A stretch of 64,000 bases of DNA, taken from Verrucomicrobiota bacterium. GTDB lineage: Bacteria; Verrucomicrobiota; Verrucomicrobiia; Chthoniobacterales; Xiphinematobacteraceae. Within the stretch, counting starts at the first letter, position 1. Every line of letters begins with the position of its first letter. The stretch is taken from contig JAHFTB010000004.1 in assembly GCA_023269545.1 (NCBI GenBank), positions 79,828-143,827 on the forward strand. The letters run 5' to 3'. The notes under the pieces were generated by a model. That model saw nothing but the letters and a program-made list of their open reading frames with translations, searched no databases and was not told the origin of the DNA. Positions 10,087 to 18,273 of this stretch are shown one piece after another. The translations under genes were made by a program, and so were the position numbers.

Positions 10087-10896
10087 CTAATCCATATTAG
10101 TGTCGCTTGGATCTTTTTCCTTTGTATAGCGACAGACACCGCGCTTCGTAGCCATTTGTATAAAGTCAAAGAAACGCTGCGCTTCTATGCCCCATTCCCA
10201 CTGCCTGGCGGCTTCCAGGGCTTGGGAAACATTGAGTCCATTGAGATAAAGAAGTTTGAAGGCACGTTTAATTTCCAACCGGCTTTCCAGAGTCAATCCT
10301 GCGCGTTTGAGACCAATCGCATTGAGTCCGGTAAGGGTGTTAGTAAAGTTTGCAATAGTGTAAGGAGGAATATCCTTTGAAAAACGGGCTCCTCCTCGCA
10401 CCATGACGTTTCTACCGATTCGAATATGTTGATGGAAAACGTTGCCACCTCCCACGACAGTAGCATCTTCCACTTCCACATATCCTCCGAATAGAACATT
10501 ATTGGCAATAATGGTCTGATTACCCACCACGCTATTATGTCCCAGATGGACTCCGCTCATCAAAAAGTTGTCATCACCCACTCGAGTAGAGGTTCCTTCA
10601 CCACTACCTCGGTGAATGGTTACGTATTCCCGAAACTTATTGCGGTTCCCAATACGTACCTCGCTATCTGTTCCGGGCTTAAAAGAGAAATCCTGGGGAT
10701 CGGCACCCAAAATACATCCGTAACCTATGAAATTTTCTTCACCGAGGATGGTACGTCCTGTCAATACAGAACGGGCTTGGAGCACACAACCATCTCCGAT
10801 GGACACCCCTGCCTCGACAATGACATAGGGGCCAATTTCAACATTTTCTCCCAAAACAGCCTCCGGACTGACAATGGCTGTAGGGTGAATGCTCAT
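10087..10896 (-). CDS. lpxA: Acyl-[ACP]-UDP-N-acetylglucosamine O-acyltransferase
   Basis: First enzyme of lipid A synthesis. It transfers a 3-hydroxyacyl chain from ACP to UDP-GlcNAc in the cytosol. The N-terminal two thirds is a left-handed beta-helix of hexapeptide repeats (IGPYVIVEAGVSIGDGCVLQ and so on). The LpxA-specific insertion ADPQDFSFKP is at about 65-74, and the catalytic His corresponds to His120 in SGVHLGHNSVVGN. The C-terminal helical domain is present; at 269 residues the length is normal. The start codon overlaps the end of radC by 4 bp, implying translational coupling. No lpxB/lpxD/fabZ is next to it, which is unusual compared with proteobacterial clusters but common elsewhere. 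Confidence 0.93.
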   Translation of the reverse strand: MSIHPTAIVSPEAVLGENVEIGPYVIVEAGVSIGDGCVLQARSVLTGRTILGEENFIGYGCILGADPQDFSFKPGTDSEVRIGNRNKFREYVTIHRGSGEGTSTRVGDDNFLMSGVHLGHNSVVGNQTIIANNVLFGGYVEVEDATVVGGGNVFHQHIRIGRNVMVRGGARFSKDIPPYTIANFTNTLTGLNAIGLKRAGLTLESRLEIKRAFKLLYLNGLNVSQALEAARQWEWGIEAQRFFDFIQMATKRGVCRYTKEKDPSDTNMD

Positions 10897-11597
10897 AACA
10901 TACCCGCCTCTCTAAAACTAAAATATGGTTTGCGACCTCCATCGGGAGAACCAATAATCACATGATCCATTAGTTTGATTTGCAATAGTCTAGCCGCTTC
11001 GGCAAGCCGTATTGTTAATTTGCGATCGGATTCACTGGGTGAGGGATCTCCGGAAGGGTGATTGTGCACCACAATGACCGCATATGCAGAGTAGAGGAAG
11101 GCGGGACGAAATACCTCTCTCGGATGGGCGAGACTTTCATTCAATGTACCTTGCGAAATTTCTTCTATCCGTAGCATGCAGTATCGTGTATCTAACAAAA
11201 TAACGCGTAGGGATTCCCGATGCAGAGATTGCATTTCTGGAAAAAGCAAATCAAAAGCCGTTCCGGGGTCATCGATTTTCAGACGTGTGGTGATACTTCC
11301 CCGAGCAAAACGTTTTGCTAATTCAAATGCCGCGGCAACTTGCGTTGCTTTAGCCAAGCCGATCCCCTGGACGCATTTTGTCAATTCAAAAATGGAGCAT
11401 CGAGAAAGGCCGATGAGGGATCCATGAGTTTCCAGAAGATCTTTGCCCATGCGAATAGCACTTTTGCCTCGCATTCCAGTACGCAAGAGGATAGCCAAGA
11501 GTTCAGCGTCGGACAGACTCGCGGCACCTTTTTTCGCAAATTTTTCACGCGGTCGCTCCTCTCTAGGAATCTCCGCCATACGTCCAGTGATTTCCAT
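10893..11597 (-). CDS. radC: RadC/JAB-domain protein
   Basis: Protein of the RadC family. Despite the name, its role in DNA repair is unproven. The N-terminal helix-hairpin-helix region begins IPREERPREKFAKKGAASLS and contains SLSDAELLAILLRTG (about 27-41). The JAMM metalloprotease-like motif HNHPSGDPSPSESD lies at about 178-191 and keeps His178, His180, Ser188 and Asp191. The frame is open upstream to 11822, but those residues overlap the neighbouring synthase gene and do not resemble the family, so I place the start at 11597 (234 aa). ATG at 11630, preceded by AAGAAAGAG, is the main alternative. The 3' end overlaps lpxA by 4 bp. Confidence 0.9.
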   Translation of the reverse strand: MEITGRMAEIPREERPREKFAKKGAASLSDAELLAILLRTGMRGKSAIRMGKDLLETHGSLIGLSRCSIFELTKCVQGIGLAKATQVAAAFELAKRFARGSITTRLKIDDPGTAFDLLFPEMQSLHRESLRVILLDTRYCMLRIEEISQGTLNESLAHPREVFRPAFLYSAYAVIVVHNHPSGDPSPSESDRKLTIRLAEAARLLQIKLMDHVIIGSPDGGRKPYFSFREAGML

Positions 11598-11692
11598 TGG
11601 AGTTAATATACATTGGAAATGTGCTCGCATACTCTTTCTTAAAATAAAGCACTCGGTTTCCAAAAAGACTTTCCATCGAACGAAGGCGAAAT

Positions 11693-12736
11693 TTATTTTG
11701 GGGACTGAATAGATCCTAGTGGGGTGAACATTGTTTGGAGGTGACAAGCCACTGCATCCAATGCTAAAACATACTGATTTTGAGGAATATGTACCAGACA
11801 TTCCTTCGCCTCTGCCACCCATCGCAATCCGATCTGCGAAGCGACTTGTACAGCTGCCGACGCACCCACCATCCGGACAATTGCATCGATATCCACGGTG
11901 CCCTCATCCAGGATGGGCGGAATAGCTTGCTGATTCTCTCCACTTTTTTGACAAAGCATTAGGAGCACGGGGAGTGTAAATTTGCCTTTTCTTAAGTCCG
12001 TCCCCAGAGTTTTACCCGCCTGGACTTCGTCGCCAACTAGATCCAAACAATCATCGTAAATTTGATAAGCAATTCCTAATCGATGTCCAAATTTACGCAA
12101 TGTCTCAATAGTTTCGGAGCTGGCTTCATTGATAAGGGCTCCCAATTCGCAAGCCACAGCGAATAATGCCGCCGTCTTCATTTCAATAATACGATAATAA
12201 TCGGCAATACTTAGCTTCAAATCGAAGCGGCGTTGGGTTTGAATGATTTCGCCACTACAAACTTCAGCTGAGGCAGCGGCGATTTTACGGCTGATTTCCT
12301 GATTGGAGAAATGGGTGGAAAGTCGTAAGGCATGAGAAAAAAGACAATCTCCCAAAAGTACACTTAAGGCGTTTCCCCACTTCGCGTTAGCCGTAGGCTG
12401 GTCGCGGCGCACTTCCGCTCCATCGATAATGTCGTCATGCACCAAGGTGGCAATGTGAATCAGCTCCAGAATAACCGCAAGGTCCACATGACTGGCTGTG
12501 ATGGGGCCTGTTGTTCCTCCAGCCAACAAGGCCAGGGTGGGACGCAAGCGCTTTCCTCCCTTCGAAGCCACATAGGAAATATATCCCTCCACGGCAGGAT
12601 CAAAGAAATGCGATTGTTGGCGGATTCTTTCTTCAACTGAATAAAGATGGGGATGGATCAGTTCCATCGCCCGCTGAAAAGGAGCTAATACTTCGCCAAA
12701 GAGATGGGGGGCCGGTGAGGCAGCTGACTTTTTCAT
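11693..12736 (-). CDS. Polyprenyl (octa-/hepta-prenyl) diphosphate synthase
   Basis: Trans-prenyltransferase that extends farnesyl or geranylgeranyl diphosphate with IPP to a long chain, probably the side chain of menaquinone. The first Asp-rich motif is DDIID (101-105) and the second is DDCLD (228-232). GGKRLRP (60-66), the IPP-binding segment, precedes the first. Length of 347 is normal for IspB/HepT-type enzymes. The product chain length cannot be read by eye. Its ATG directly abuts the stop codon of the upstream SDR gene, so the two are co-translated. Together with mqnC at 18-19 kb it fits a menaquinone-based respiratory chain. Confidence 0.9.
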   Translation of the reverse strand: MKKSAASPAPHLFGEVLAPFQRAMELIHPHLYSVEERIRQQSHFFDPAVEGYISYVASKGGKRLRPTLALLAGGTTGPITASHVDLAVILELIHIATLVHDDIIDGAEVRRDQPTANAKWGNALSVLLGDCLFSHALRLSTHFSNQEISRKIAAASAEVCSGEIIQTQRRFDLKLSIADYYRIIEMKTAALFAVACELGALINEASSETIETLRKFGHRLGIAYQIYDDCLDLVGDEVQAGKTLGTDLRKGKFTLPVLLMLCQKSGENQQAIPPILDEGTVDIDAIVRMVGASAAVQVASQIGLRWVAEAKECLVHIPQNQYVLALDAVACHLQTMFTPLGSIQSPK

Positions 12737-13549
12737 CTAAAGCGAAGTCCGGAAGCATGAGATCACCTTTCTTGTCAGAAAAAAAGGAATAACAAGTGCA
12801 ACCCCTATAGCCAAGGCAAGAAACGGATTGGGGATGGCACGTGGTCGTTCCGCCACCACCGCTTGAAGTCCCGCAAGAACTACTTGCCGCGGAGTTGCCA
12901 TAAATGCAGGCATCGAATGAGTATGAGGGATACGTGGTTCTTCGTAGGGACGCGCAGCCGTCTCAGCAAATTCCGTTGGAATGGGACCCGGACATAATGC
13001 AGTAACAATAATCCCTTTAGGTCGTAGCTCCATAGCCAATGCTTCTGAAAAACTGGTTACATAAGACTTAGTAGCAGAATAAACCGACATATTGGGCAAA
13101 GGGAAAAAACCCGCTACCGAACTGACATTCAACACTGCAGCCCCCTGCGTGCGAAGCATGGAAGGCAATAGCAAATAGGTCAGATGCGTAAGTGCCGTAA
13201 TATTGACATCCAGCATGGATCGTATCCGAGGCCATTCTGCTGTAGAAAATTCTCCGCTATCCCCTAACCCAGCATTGTTTACGAGAAAATTTATGGGAAG
13301 TTGTTGTTTTTGCAACCAGTTTACAAGTTCCTCTCGTTCCTTTTCTTGCGAAAGATCCGCTCGATAGGTGAATACAGAACAGGCAGGATATTCGGCCAAG
13401 AGCCTTTCCCGTAAAGCTACCAATCGATCATTTCGCCGTGCCACAAGAACCAAAGTCTTTGCCACAGGTGCCAATTGGTGTGCAAATTCCTCACCTAAGC
13501 CCGACGATGCCCCGGTGATCAAGGCCATACAGCCTTCGAAAAATTTCAT
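12737..13549 (-). CDS. Short-chain dehydrogenase/reductase with C-terminal membrane anchor
   Basis: NAD(P)-dependent oxidoreductase of the classical SDR type. The cofactor motif TGASSGLG is at 12-19, NNAG at 91-94, and the catalytic Ser143/144, Tyr157 and Lys161 lie in NVSSVAG and YSATKSYV. The last 30 residues are hydrophobic (FLALAIGVALVIPFFLT) and probably tether the protein to the membrane, as in DltE/YqjQ-like members. The substrate is unknown. It is directly followed by the polyprenyl diphosphate synthase gene without a gap. Upstream lie two copies of the miniature repeat family described below. Confidence 0.88.
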   Translation of the reverse strand: MKFFEGCMALITGASSGLGEEFAHQLAPVAKTLVLVARRNDRLVALRERLLAEYPACSVFTYRADLSQEKEREELVNWLQKQQLPINFLVNNAGLGDSGEFSTAEWPRIRSMLDVNITALTHLTYLLLPSMLRTQGAAVLNVSSVAGFFPLPNMSVYSATKSYVTSFSEALAMELRPKGIIVTALCPGPIPTEFAETAARPYEEPRIPHTHSMPAFMATPRQVVLAGLQAVVAERPRAIPNPFLALAIGVALVIPFFLTRKVISCFRTSL

Positions 13550-13679
13550 AGAGTCAAAATTTCACCGATAGTCAGTTCTCTATCCAGCTAATTCGTAATG
13601 AGTAGTTCGGGTGGCGGAGAAGAAAAACACAAAAATCTGATAGTAGTTTCTAAGGCTTGAACATTTTCCATTTAGATAT

Positions 13680-13761
13680 GTGATGTTACGCAAAAAAGGG
13701 AAACCTTGTAGGTTAAAATGGTTTTTTTGCTCCCAGAGCTCCTAAAAGTGCGTAATGTCAG
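13680..13761 (+). mobile_element. Miniature inverted-repeat element, copy A
   Basis: 82 bp, starting GTGATGTTACGCA and ending GTGCGTAATGTCAG, so that the ends form an imperfect terminal inverted repeat of about 12 bp. It is flanked by an exact 8-bp direct repeat TTAGATAT (13672-13679 and 13762-13769), the signature of transposition. The interior shares GGGAAACCTTGTAGG and TTTTTTTGCTCCCAGAGCTC with the other copies and has no coding capacity. Its only near neighbour is the second copy, B. Confidence 0.8.
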
Positions 13762-13932
13762 TTAGATATTCACAAGAGTTGCCTGAAATTTTTTTGCCAC
13801 GCAAGGCGCAAAATAGAGGCCTATCTGAAGATACGGACTCTATTTTGTAACAAAGCCGGGGCTAAAAATAACGGTAAATTCGAACTCATTTGATACTGGC
13901 TTCGCTATATCTCGCTGAGAATGTCTTACAAA

Positions 13933-14014
13933 GTGATGTGAGGCAAAAAAGGGAAACCTTGTGGGTTAAAATGATTTTTTTGCTCCCAGAGCTCCTCAAA
14001 GTGCATAACGCCAG
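13933..14014 (+). mobile_element. Miniature inverted-repeat element, copy B, abutting the purD stop
   Basis: 82 bp in the same orientation as copy A and clearly the same sequence family, with several point differences (for example GTGATGTGAGGC at the left end). The flanking direct repeat is TTACAAA (13926-13932) and TTACGAA (14015-14021), 6 of 7 matching. The right-hand copy contains the purD stop codon, so the element landed exactly on the gene end without changing the protein. The decayed duplication suggests an older insertion than the others. Confidence 0.78.
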
Positions 14015-15301
14015 TTACGAAGATTTAAATTCGGATGGACACTCATCTGCCCCTATGTCGCTTCGCCTTTTCTGATTTTCAAATTGAATTTTGTCAGCAG
14101 CTTCATAAGCCGTTTTGACAGCCGCCGAAAGAGGAGTCCCCAGCGCCGTTACTCCCAGTACTCGTCCTCCATTGGTAAGCAACTTCCCCTCTTTGCGCAC
14201 AGTGCCGGCATGAAAAACCACCACATCGCCAATCGATTCCGCCGGCTGGATGCCAGTAATTTCCTTCCCTTTTTCATAAGCTCCAGGATACCCCCCTGAA
14301 GCCAAGACAACACATGTCGCGCTCCGTTCATCCCACTCCGGCTTCATCAGAGCAAGTTTCCCTTGCTCGCAAGCTTCCAATAAATCGAGGAGATCACTCT
14401 TTAGTCGGCGCAAAAGTGACTGAGTTTCTGGATCTCCAAACCGACAGTTGAATTCAAGGACCTTAGGACCTGATGCCGTTAACATGAGTCCGGGAAAAAG
14501 CATGCCGCTAAAATCAATTCCATCCACACGTAAACCTAAGAGAAAAGGATCCAAAATTTCATCCTGTATCTGCTGACGCAAAGAGTCGCTTAGGGCAGGA
14601 CAGGGACTTACTGTTCCCATGCCACCTGTATTGGGTCCCTGATTGCCATCGAAAACACGTTTGTGATCCTTTGCATCCGGAAAAATCAGAGCGGAATTTC
14701 CGTCCACCAATGCATGGATCGAACATTCCGAACCCTTTAAAAATTCCTCAATGACAATGGACGAACCGGCCGAACCAAAAAATTTCAGATCCATCATCCG
14801 ATGGATGGCATCCTCTGCCGTTTGAAGATTCTCTGCAATGATCACCCCTTTTCCCAAGGCCAGACCATCGGCTTTGATCACTAATGGATAAACAGTGGAG
14901 CGACAATACTCCCGAGCCTCTCTACTATTTTGAAAAACACGTGATGCGGCACAAGGGATTCCATGGCGAACCATAAAATCTTTGGCAAAGCTTTTGGAAG
15001 ATTCTAATCGAGCCGCATTGGCTGTAGGACCAAAAATACGCAGTCCACTGGCACGAAACAAATCCACGATCCCCGCAGCTAAAAGATCGTCAGGACCCAC
15101 CACCGTAAAATCAATTGCGGTTTCCAGCGCAAAATCTCGGAGAGCTTCCAAAGAATCCGCTGCGATAGCTACATTTGTTGCTATGGAGTCAGTGCCACCA
15201 TTTCCAGGGGTGCAATAAATTTTAGTGACACGAGGAGATTGCGATAACTTCCATACGAGGGCGTGTTCACGCCCTCCCGAACCGATAACCAGCAATTTCA
15301 T
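14015..15301 (-). CDS. purD: Phosphoribosylamine-glycine ligase
   Basis: Second step of purine synthesis: ATP-dependent joining of glycine to 5-phosphoribosylamine to give GAR, in the cytosol. The N terminus MKLLVIGSGGREHALVWKL and the following CTPGNGGT are PurD hallmarks. The ATP-grasp core contains PLVIKADGLALGKGVIIAE (about 143-160), GPNTGGMGTVSPCP (about 222-235) and LEFNCRFGDPETQ (about 288-300). At 428 residues it is full length. The stop codon lies inside the target duplication of miniature element copy B. thiD lies 132 bp upstream on the same strand, with no good intrinsic terminator between. Confidence 0.96.
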   Translation of the reverse strand: MKLLVIGSGGREHALVWKLSQSPRVTKIYCTPGNGGTDSIATNVAIAADSLEALRDFALETAIDFTVVGPDDLLAAGIVDLFRASGLRIFGPTANAARLESSKSFAKDFMVRHGIPCAASRVFQNSREAREYCRSTVYPLVIKADGLALGKGVIIAENLQTAEDAIHRMMDLKFFGSAGSSIVIEEFLKGSECSIHALVDGNSALIFPDAKDHKRVFDGNQGPNTGGMGTVSPCPALSDSLRQQIQDEILDPFLLGLRVDGIDFSGMLFPGLMLTASGPKVLEFNCRFGDPETQSLLRRLKSDLLDLLEACEQGKLALMKPEWDERSATCVVLASGGYPGAYEKGKEITGIQPAESIGDVVVFHAGTVRKEGKLLTNGGRVLGVTALGTPLSAAVKTAYEAADKIQFENQKRRSDIGADECPSEFKSS

Positions 15302-15433
15302 AAAAGGAGAATACTCGTGTGGAACTCCTCATAAGTCAGTACTCAAATGCAGTGAGAAGAAGTAGGCGGCGAAGTATTTTATTTTTTTGCACAAGCAAGG
15401 CCTCCTAAAAAGGCCTCTAATAGCTATATTCCA

Positions 15434-16246
15434 TTAATACTGGTTGGGAAAGTGCTCCAGCGCCTGAGTCTGATCCCAATTAAGATGTGAACGGATCGCC
15501 AGATCCATATAATCCTTAGCGAGTCCTATCGCCTGTTCCAAAGGACTTCCCAAAGCCAAGTGAGATGCGATCGCCGCCGAAAAAGTACAGCCTGTGCCAT
15601 GAAGCGAGGCCTCAGGCTGAAAAGGGGATGCATATTCCCATTCACTGTCTGATGGAGTGACAAGAAGATCTTGGGCGACTTTCCCACGCAAATGTCCTCC
15701 TTTAAGAAGCAGAGCGACACCCCAATCTCTGGATAATTTATGGCCTGCCTGCTTCATTTCAGTATAGCTGGAAACAGCTTGACCTGAAAATACGGACAAT
15801 TCGTCCAGATTAGGAGTCAGGAGAGTGGCTAGCGGAATCAGATATTTACGATACGCCGATGTGACTGATGAATTTATTAGAGATGTGCCGGTCGAAGCAA
15901 TCATAACCGGATCCACCACAAGAAAAACCTTACGCGTTGTGGTCAGGCGTGTCAGAGTTTCAGCAACGGCTCGCACAATTGTCGGAGAATAAAGTAAGCC
16001 CGTCTTTATCGCTTGTATCGGGAATGCTTCAAACAAAAGCTCGATTTGGCGCACCACCAGAGCAACCGGCAAGGATTTAATTTCCACAACCTTATCAGGC
16101 ACCTCTGCAACCACACAAGTGAGAGCAGTCAGTCCATAGCACCCCTGCGAACTGATGGCTTTTAAATCAGCCTGAATCCCTGCGCCACAACTACTGTCGG
16201 AACCTCCAATCGTTAGGACACAGGGTTTGGTAAAAGCATAGGACAT
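15434..16246 (-). CDS. thiD: Hydroxymethylpyrimidine/phosphomethylpyrimidine kinase
   Basis: Ribokinase-fold kinase that phosphorylates HMP and HMP-P in thiamine synthesis or salvage. Signature segments are VLTIGGSDSSCGAGIQADLK near the N terminus, a VVDPVMIASTG loop (about 118-128), and the anion-hole/base motif HGTGCTFSAAIASHLA near 216-231. Length of 270 is normal. The metallopeptidase gene upstream ends 6 bp before the thiD start, so they are probably co-transcribed although functionally unrelated. I see no TPP riboswitch sequence upstream. Confidence 0.94.
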   Translation of the reverse strand: MSYAFTKPCVLTIGGSDSSCGAGIQADLKAISSQGCYGLTALTCVVAEVPDKVVEIKSLPVALVVRQIELLFEAFPIQAIKTGLLYSPTIVRAVAETLTRLTTTRKVFLVVDPVMIASTGTSLINSSVTSAYRKYLIPLATLLTPNLDELSVFSGQAVSSYTEMKQAGHKLSRDWGVALLLKGGHLRGKVAQDLLVTPSDSEWEYASPFQPEASLHGTGCTFSAAIASHLALGSPLEQAIGLAKDYMDLAIRSHLNWDQTQALEHFPNQY

Positions 16247-16252
16247 TCTTTT

Positions 16253-16945
16253 TCACTCCTCTGATGAGCGGCGAGCTAAAATAAGATAAATGAGATTGCC
16301 CAGAGAAGCAACAAATGCGGCTACATAGGTGAGTGCTGCCGAATCCAAAACATCATTCACTCCATCCGTTTCCTCGCGAGTTCCTACAATGCCCATCTGA
16401 TGCAAGATGACCTTGGCCCGCCTGGAGGCATCAAACTCTACTGGTAAGGTAATGAGTTGAAAAACGGTGAGTACCATATAACAAATAATGCCGAGGGTAA
16501 TGAGACCGGTGAAATGGAATAAGAATCCCCCCAAAATCACAAAAGGCAACAGTTGCGAGGCAAACTGAGTGATGGGAACAATTGCCATACGAAGATGAAG
16601 AGGCGCATAAGAACGCTCATCTTGAATAGCATGGCCCACTTCATGTGCTGCGATTCCAACGGCTGCAACAGAGCTTCCGTTATAAACATCCGGGGAAAGG
16701 CACAGCTTTTTAGAAGAGGGATCGTAATGGTCTCCCAACATGGTATCGATAGGCAATACCTCTACCCTGTGGATTCCCGCTGCATCGAGAATTTGACGGG
16801 CTGCATCTGCTCCCGTAATTCCGGAAGCAATCGGAACTTCCTTCCAACGCGAGAATGCTCCCGAAACTTTCATCTGGGCGTACACTCCTAGAATCAGCGG
16901 AATTCCAATTAAAATTCCATATATTATTAAAGTCTGTGAATTCAT
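16253..16945 (-). CDS. Integral-membrane zinc metallopeptidase, YugP family
   Basis: Membrane protein of 230 residues with the zinc motif HEVGHAIQDE (His101, Glu102, His105). An N-terminal membrane helix (about 5-23) precedes a cytoplasmic or periplasmic catalytic stretch with DHYDPSSKKLCLSPDVYNG. Three further hydrophobic segments lie at about 118-145, 148-170 and 205-225. This matches the Zn_peptidase_2/YugP family, whose substrates are unknown. The gene is spaced 6 bp from thiD. The upstream region 16946-17118 carries a weak hairpin AGGAAT..ATTCCT around 17044-17063. Confidence 0.88.
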   Translation of the reverse strand: MNSQTLIIYGILIGIPLILGVYAQMKVSGAFSRWKEVPIASGITGADAARQILDAAGIHRVEVLPIDTMLGDHYDPSSKKLCLSPDVYNGSSVAAVGIAAHEVGHAIQDERSYAPLHLRMAIVPITQFASQLLPFVILGGFLFHFTGLITLGIICYMVLTVFQLITLPVEFDASRRAKVILHQMGIVGTREETDGVNDVLDSAALTYVAAFVASLGNLIYLILARRSSEE

Positions 16946-17118
16946 GAGATGGTGAGTGGAGTACTTTTTATTTTAAATTGCTCTAATCGACTGATAATTA
17001 GACAATTTTCGGACGGTTTCGTTCAACCTAAAACGACAGGTAAGGAATATAGCGAAATTCCTATACAATGAGCATGCATGTGCCTGCGATTTTTAGTTTA
17101 AAAGGCATTTTTAGGTAT

Positions 17119-18273
17119 TCAGAGTTCCAATGGCTTGGGCAAAGAGGTCAAAATTCGTTTTCCAGTGTGGGTTACTTGCAACACATCTTCATGTCGGACG
17201 CCCCCGAGACCCGGAACATAAATTCCTGGCTCCAAAGTAAGGACCTGATGGGGAACGAACTGAGTAGCCACAAACCGAGGATATTCATGAATTTCGAGTC
17301 CCAAACCATGCCCGGCGCCATGAAAAAATCCGCTCCATCTTCCTCCCCTCTGTTCGGTGGGGTAACCATTTTGTGCAAAAAACGATTTTAGACTCTCCTG
17401 AATTATCTGGCCACTGACTCCAGGACGAATTTGAGAAAATGCCCACTTTTGACCTCGCAGACAAATTTCCCAAAGATGTTGTTGAGCATCTGTCGCTCGG
17501 CCCCGAACCACAGTCCGGGTTAAATCTCCGAAATAGCCGGAAGTGGCATGGCGGGGGAAAATATCTAAAATAATCAATTGATGAGCAAAGAGAGGTCCAT
17601 TTCCTTTTTCATGCGGATCGATTGCCTGCTCCCCTCCAGCAACGATGGAATGATTGGATGCGACACCTCCATGGCTCACAATGCACATTTCAATTTCTGT
17701 ACGTAACCTTTCCGAGGTCAACGGTACGTTGCCCCAGCGCAGGATGCCATTTCTTCCGATTTTAGTGGCACGCAAAACTTCAAACGCTCGTTGCATAGCC
17801 GCCTGCGTCATTTCCAGAGCTTCTCGCAAGTGTCTGACTTCTTCCACAGTTTTTATTTCTCGCTCCGGCCAAAAAGGCTCCGAGATACACTTTATGGATA
17901 TCCGCGCTTTGCGCAGAGCCTCGGCTATGGATAACGGAAAATCCTCAGGCACTTCCACTTGAGAAATTCCCTGTTTTTTCAAATAAAACGCTAAAACTTT
18001 ATTCTGACTTGGTGCCGGCTGATTCTTCTCTCTGACTTGCGAGGCAAGTTCGGTATACGAGATGACCCTATCCACACGCGCTTCCCGTCGTCCGCGATCC
18101 AATTCCAAATCACTGAGAATCACACAACTTTTTCCCTTGTGCAGTACGTAGATAAATGGATCCGGAGCAAAAAATCTCGTAGCGTACAGAATATTGGCAT
18201 TCTGGTCACTGGCAGCAAAGAGAAGGCGCGAGGAGGGAGCAGACGTATTTTTTAACTTAACAGTTCGTACCAT
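17119..18273 (-). CDS. M24 family aminopeptidase (Xaa-Pro aminopeptidase/PepQ-like)
   Basis: Pita-bread-fold metallopeptidase that removes N-terminal residues before proline, or a close relative. The N-terminal creatinase-like domain spans about 1-135. The catalytic domain carries the five metal ligands of the family: Asp in LIILDIFPRH, Asp in GDLTRTVV, His in GAGHGLGLEIHEYP, Glu in TLEPGIY and Glu in GVRHEDVLQVT. Total length of 384 is normal for this group. The first 22 bp overlap the end of mqnC, so the two genes are translationally coupled, although no functional link is known. No signal peptide is visible, so it is expected in the cytosol. Confidence 0.9.
   Translation of the reverse strand: MVRTVKLKNTSAPSSRLLFAASDQNANILYATRFFAPDPFIYVLHKGKSCVILSDLELDRGRREARVDRVISYTELASQVREKNQPAPSQNKVLAFYLKKQGISQVEVPEDFPLSIAEALRKARISIKCISEPFWPEREIKTVEEVRHLREALEMTQAAMQRAFEVLRATKIGRNGILRWGNVPLTSERLRTEIEMCIVSHGGVASNHSIVAGGEQAIDPHEKGNGPLFAHQLIILDIFPRHATSGYFGDLTRTVVRGRATDAQQHLWEICLRGQKWAFSQIRPGVSGQIIQESLKSFFAQNGYPTEQRGGRWSGFFHGAGHGLGLEIHEYPRFVATQFVPHQVLTLEPGIYVPGLGGVRHEDVLQVTHTGKRILTSLPKPLEL

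Larger units (their letters stand above)
13550..14014. other. Intergenic region holding two miniature elements (465 bp)
   Basis: Between the SDR start and the purD stop lie two direct copies of the 82-bp element (13680-13761 and 13933-14014), 171 bp apart. The spacer between them holds no gene or RNA I recognise. Short open frames that run through the elements are artefacts of the repeat sequence. Confidence 0.7.

Noticed and set aside
15380..15425. Hairpin around AGGCC..GGCCT between thiD and purD as an intrinsic terminator
   Set aside because: The stem is short and no T-run follows in the direction of transcription.
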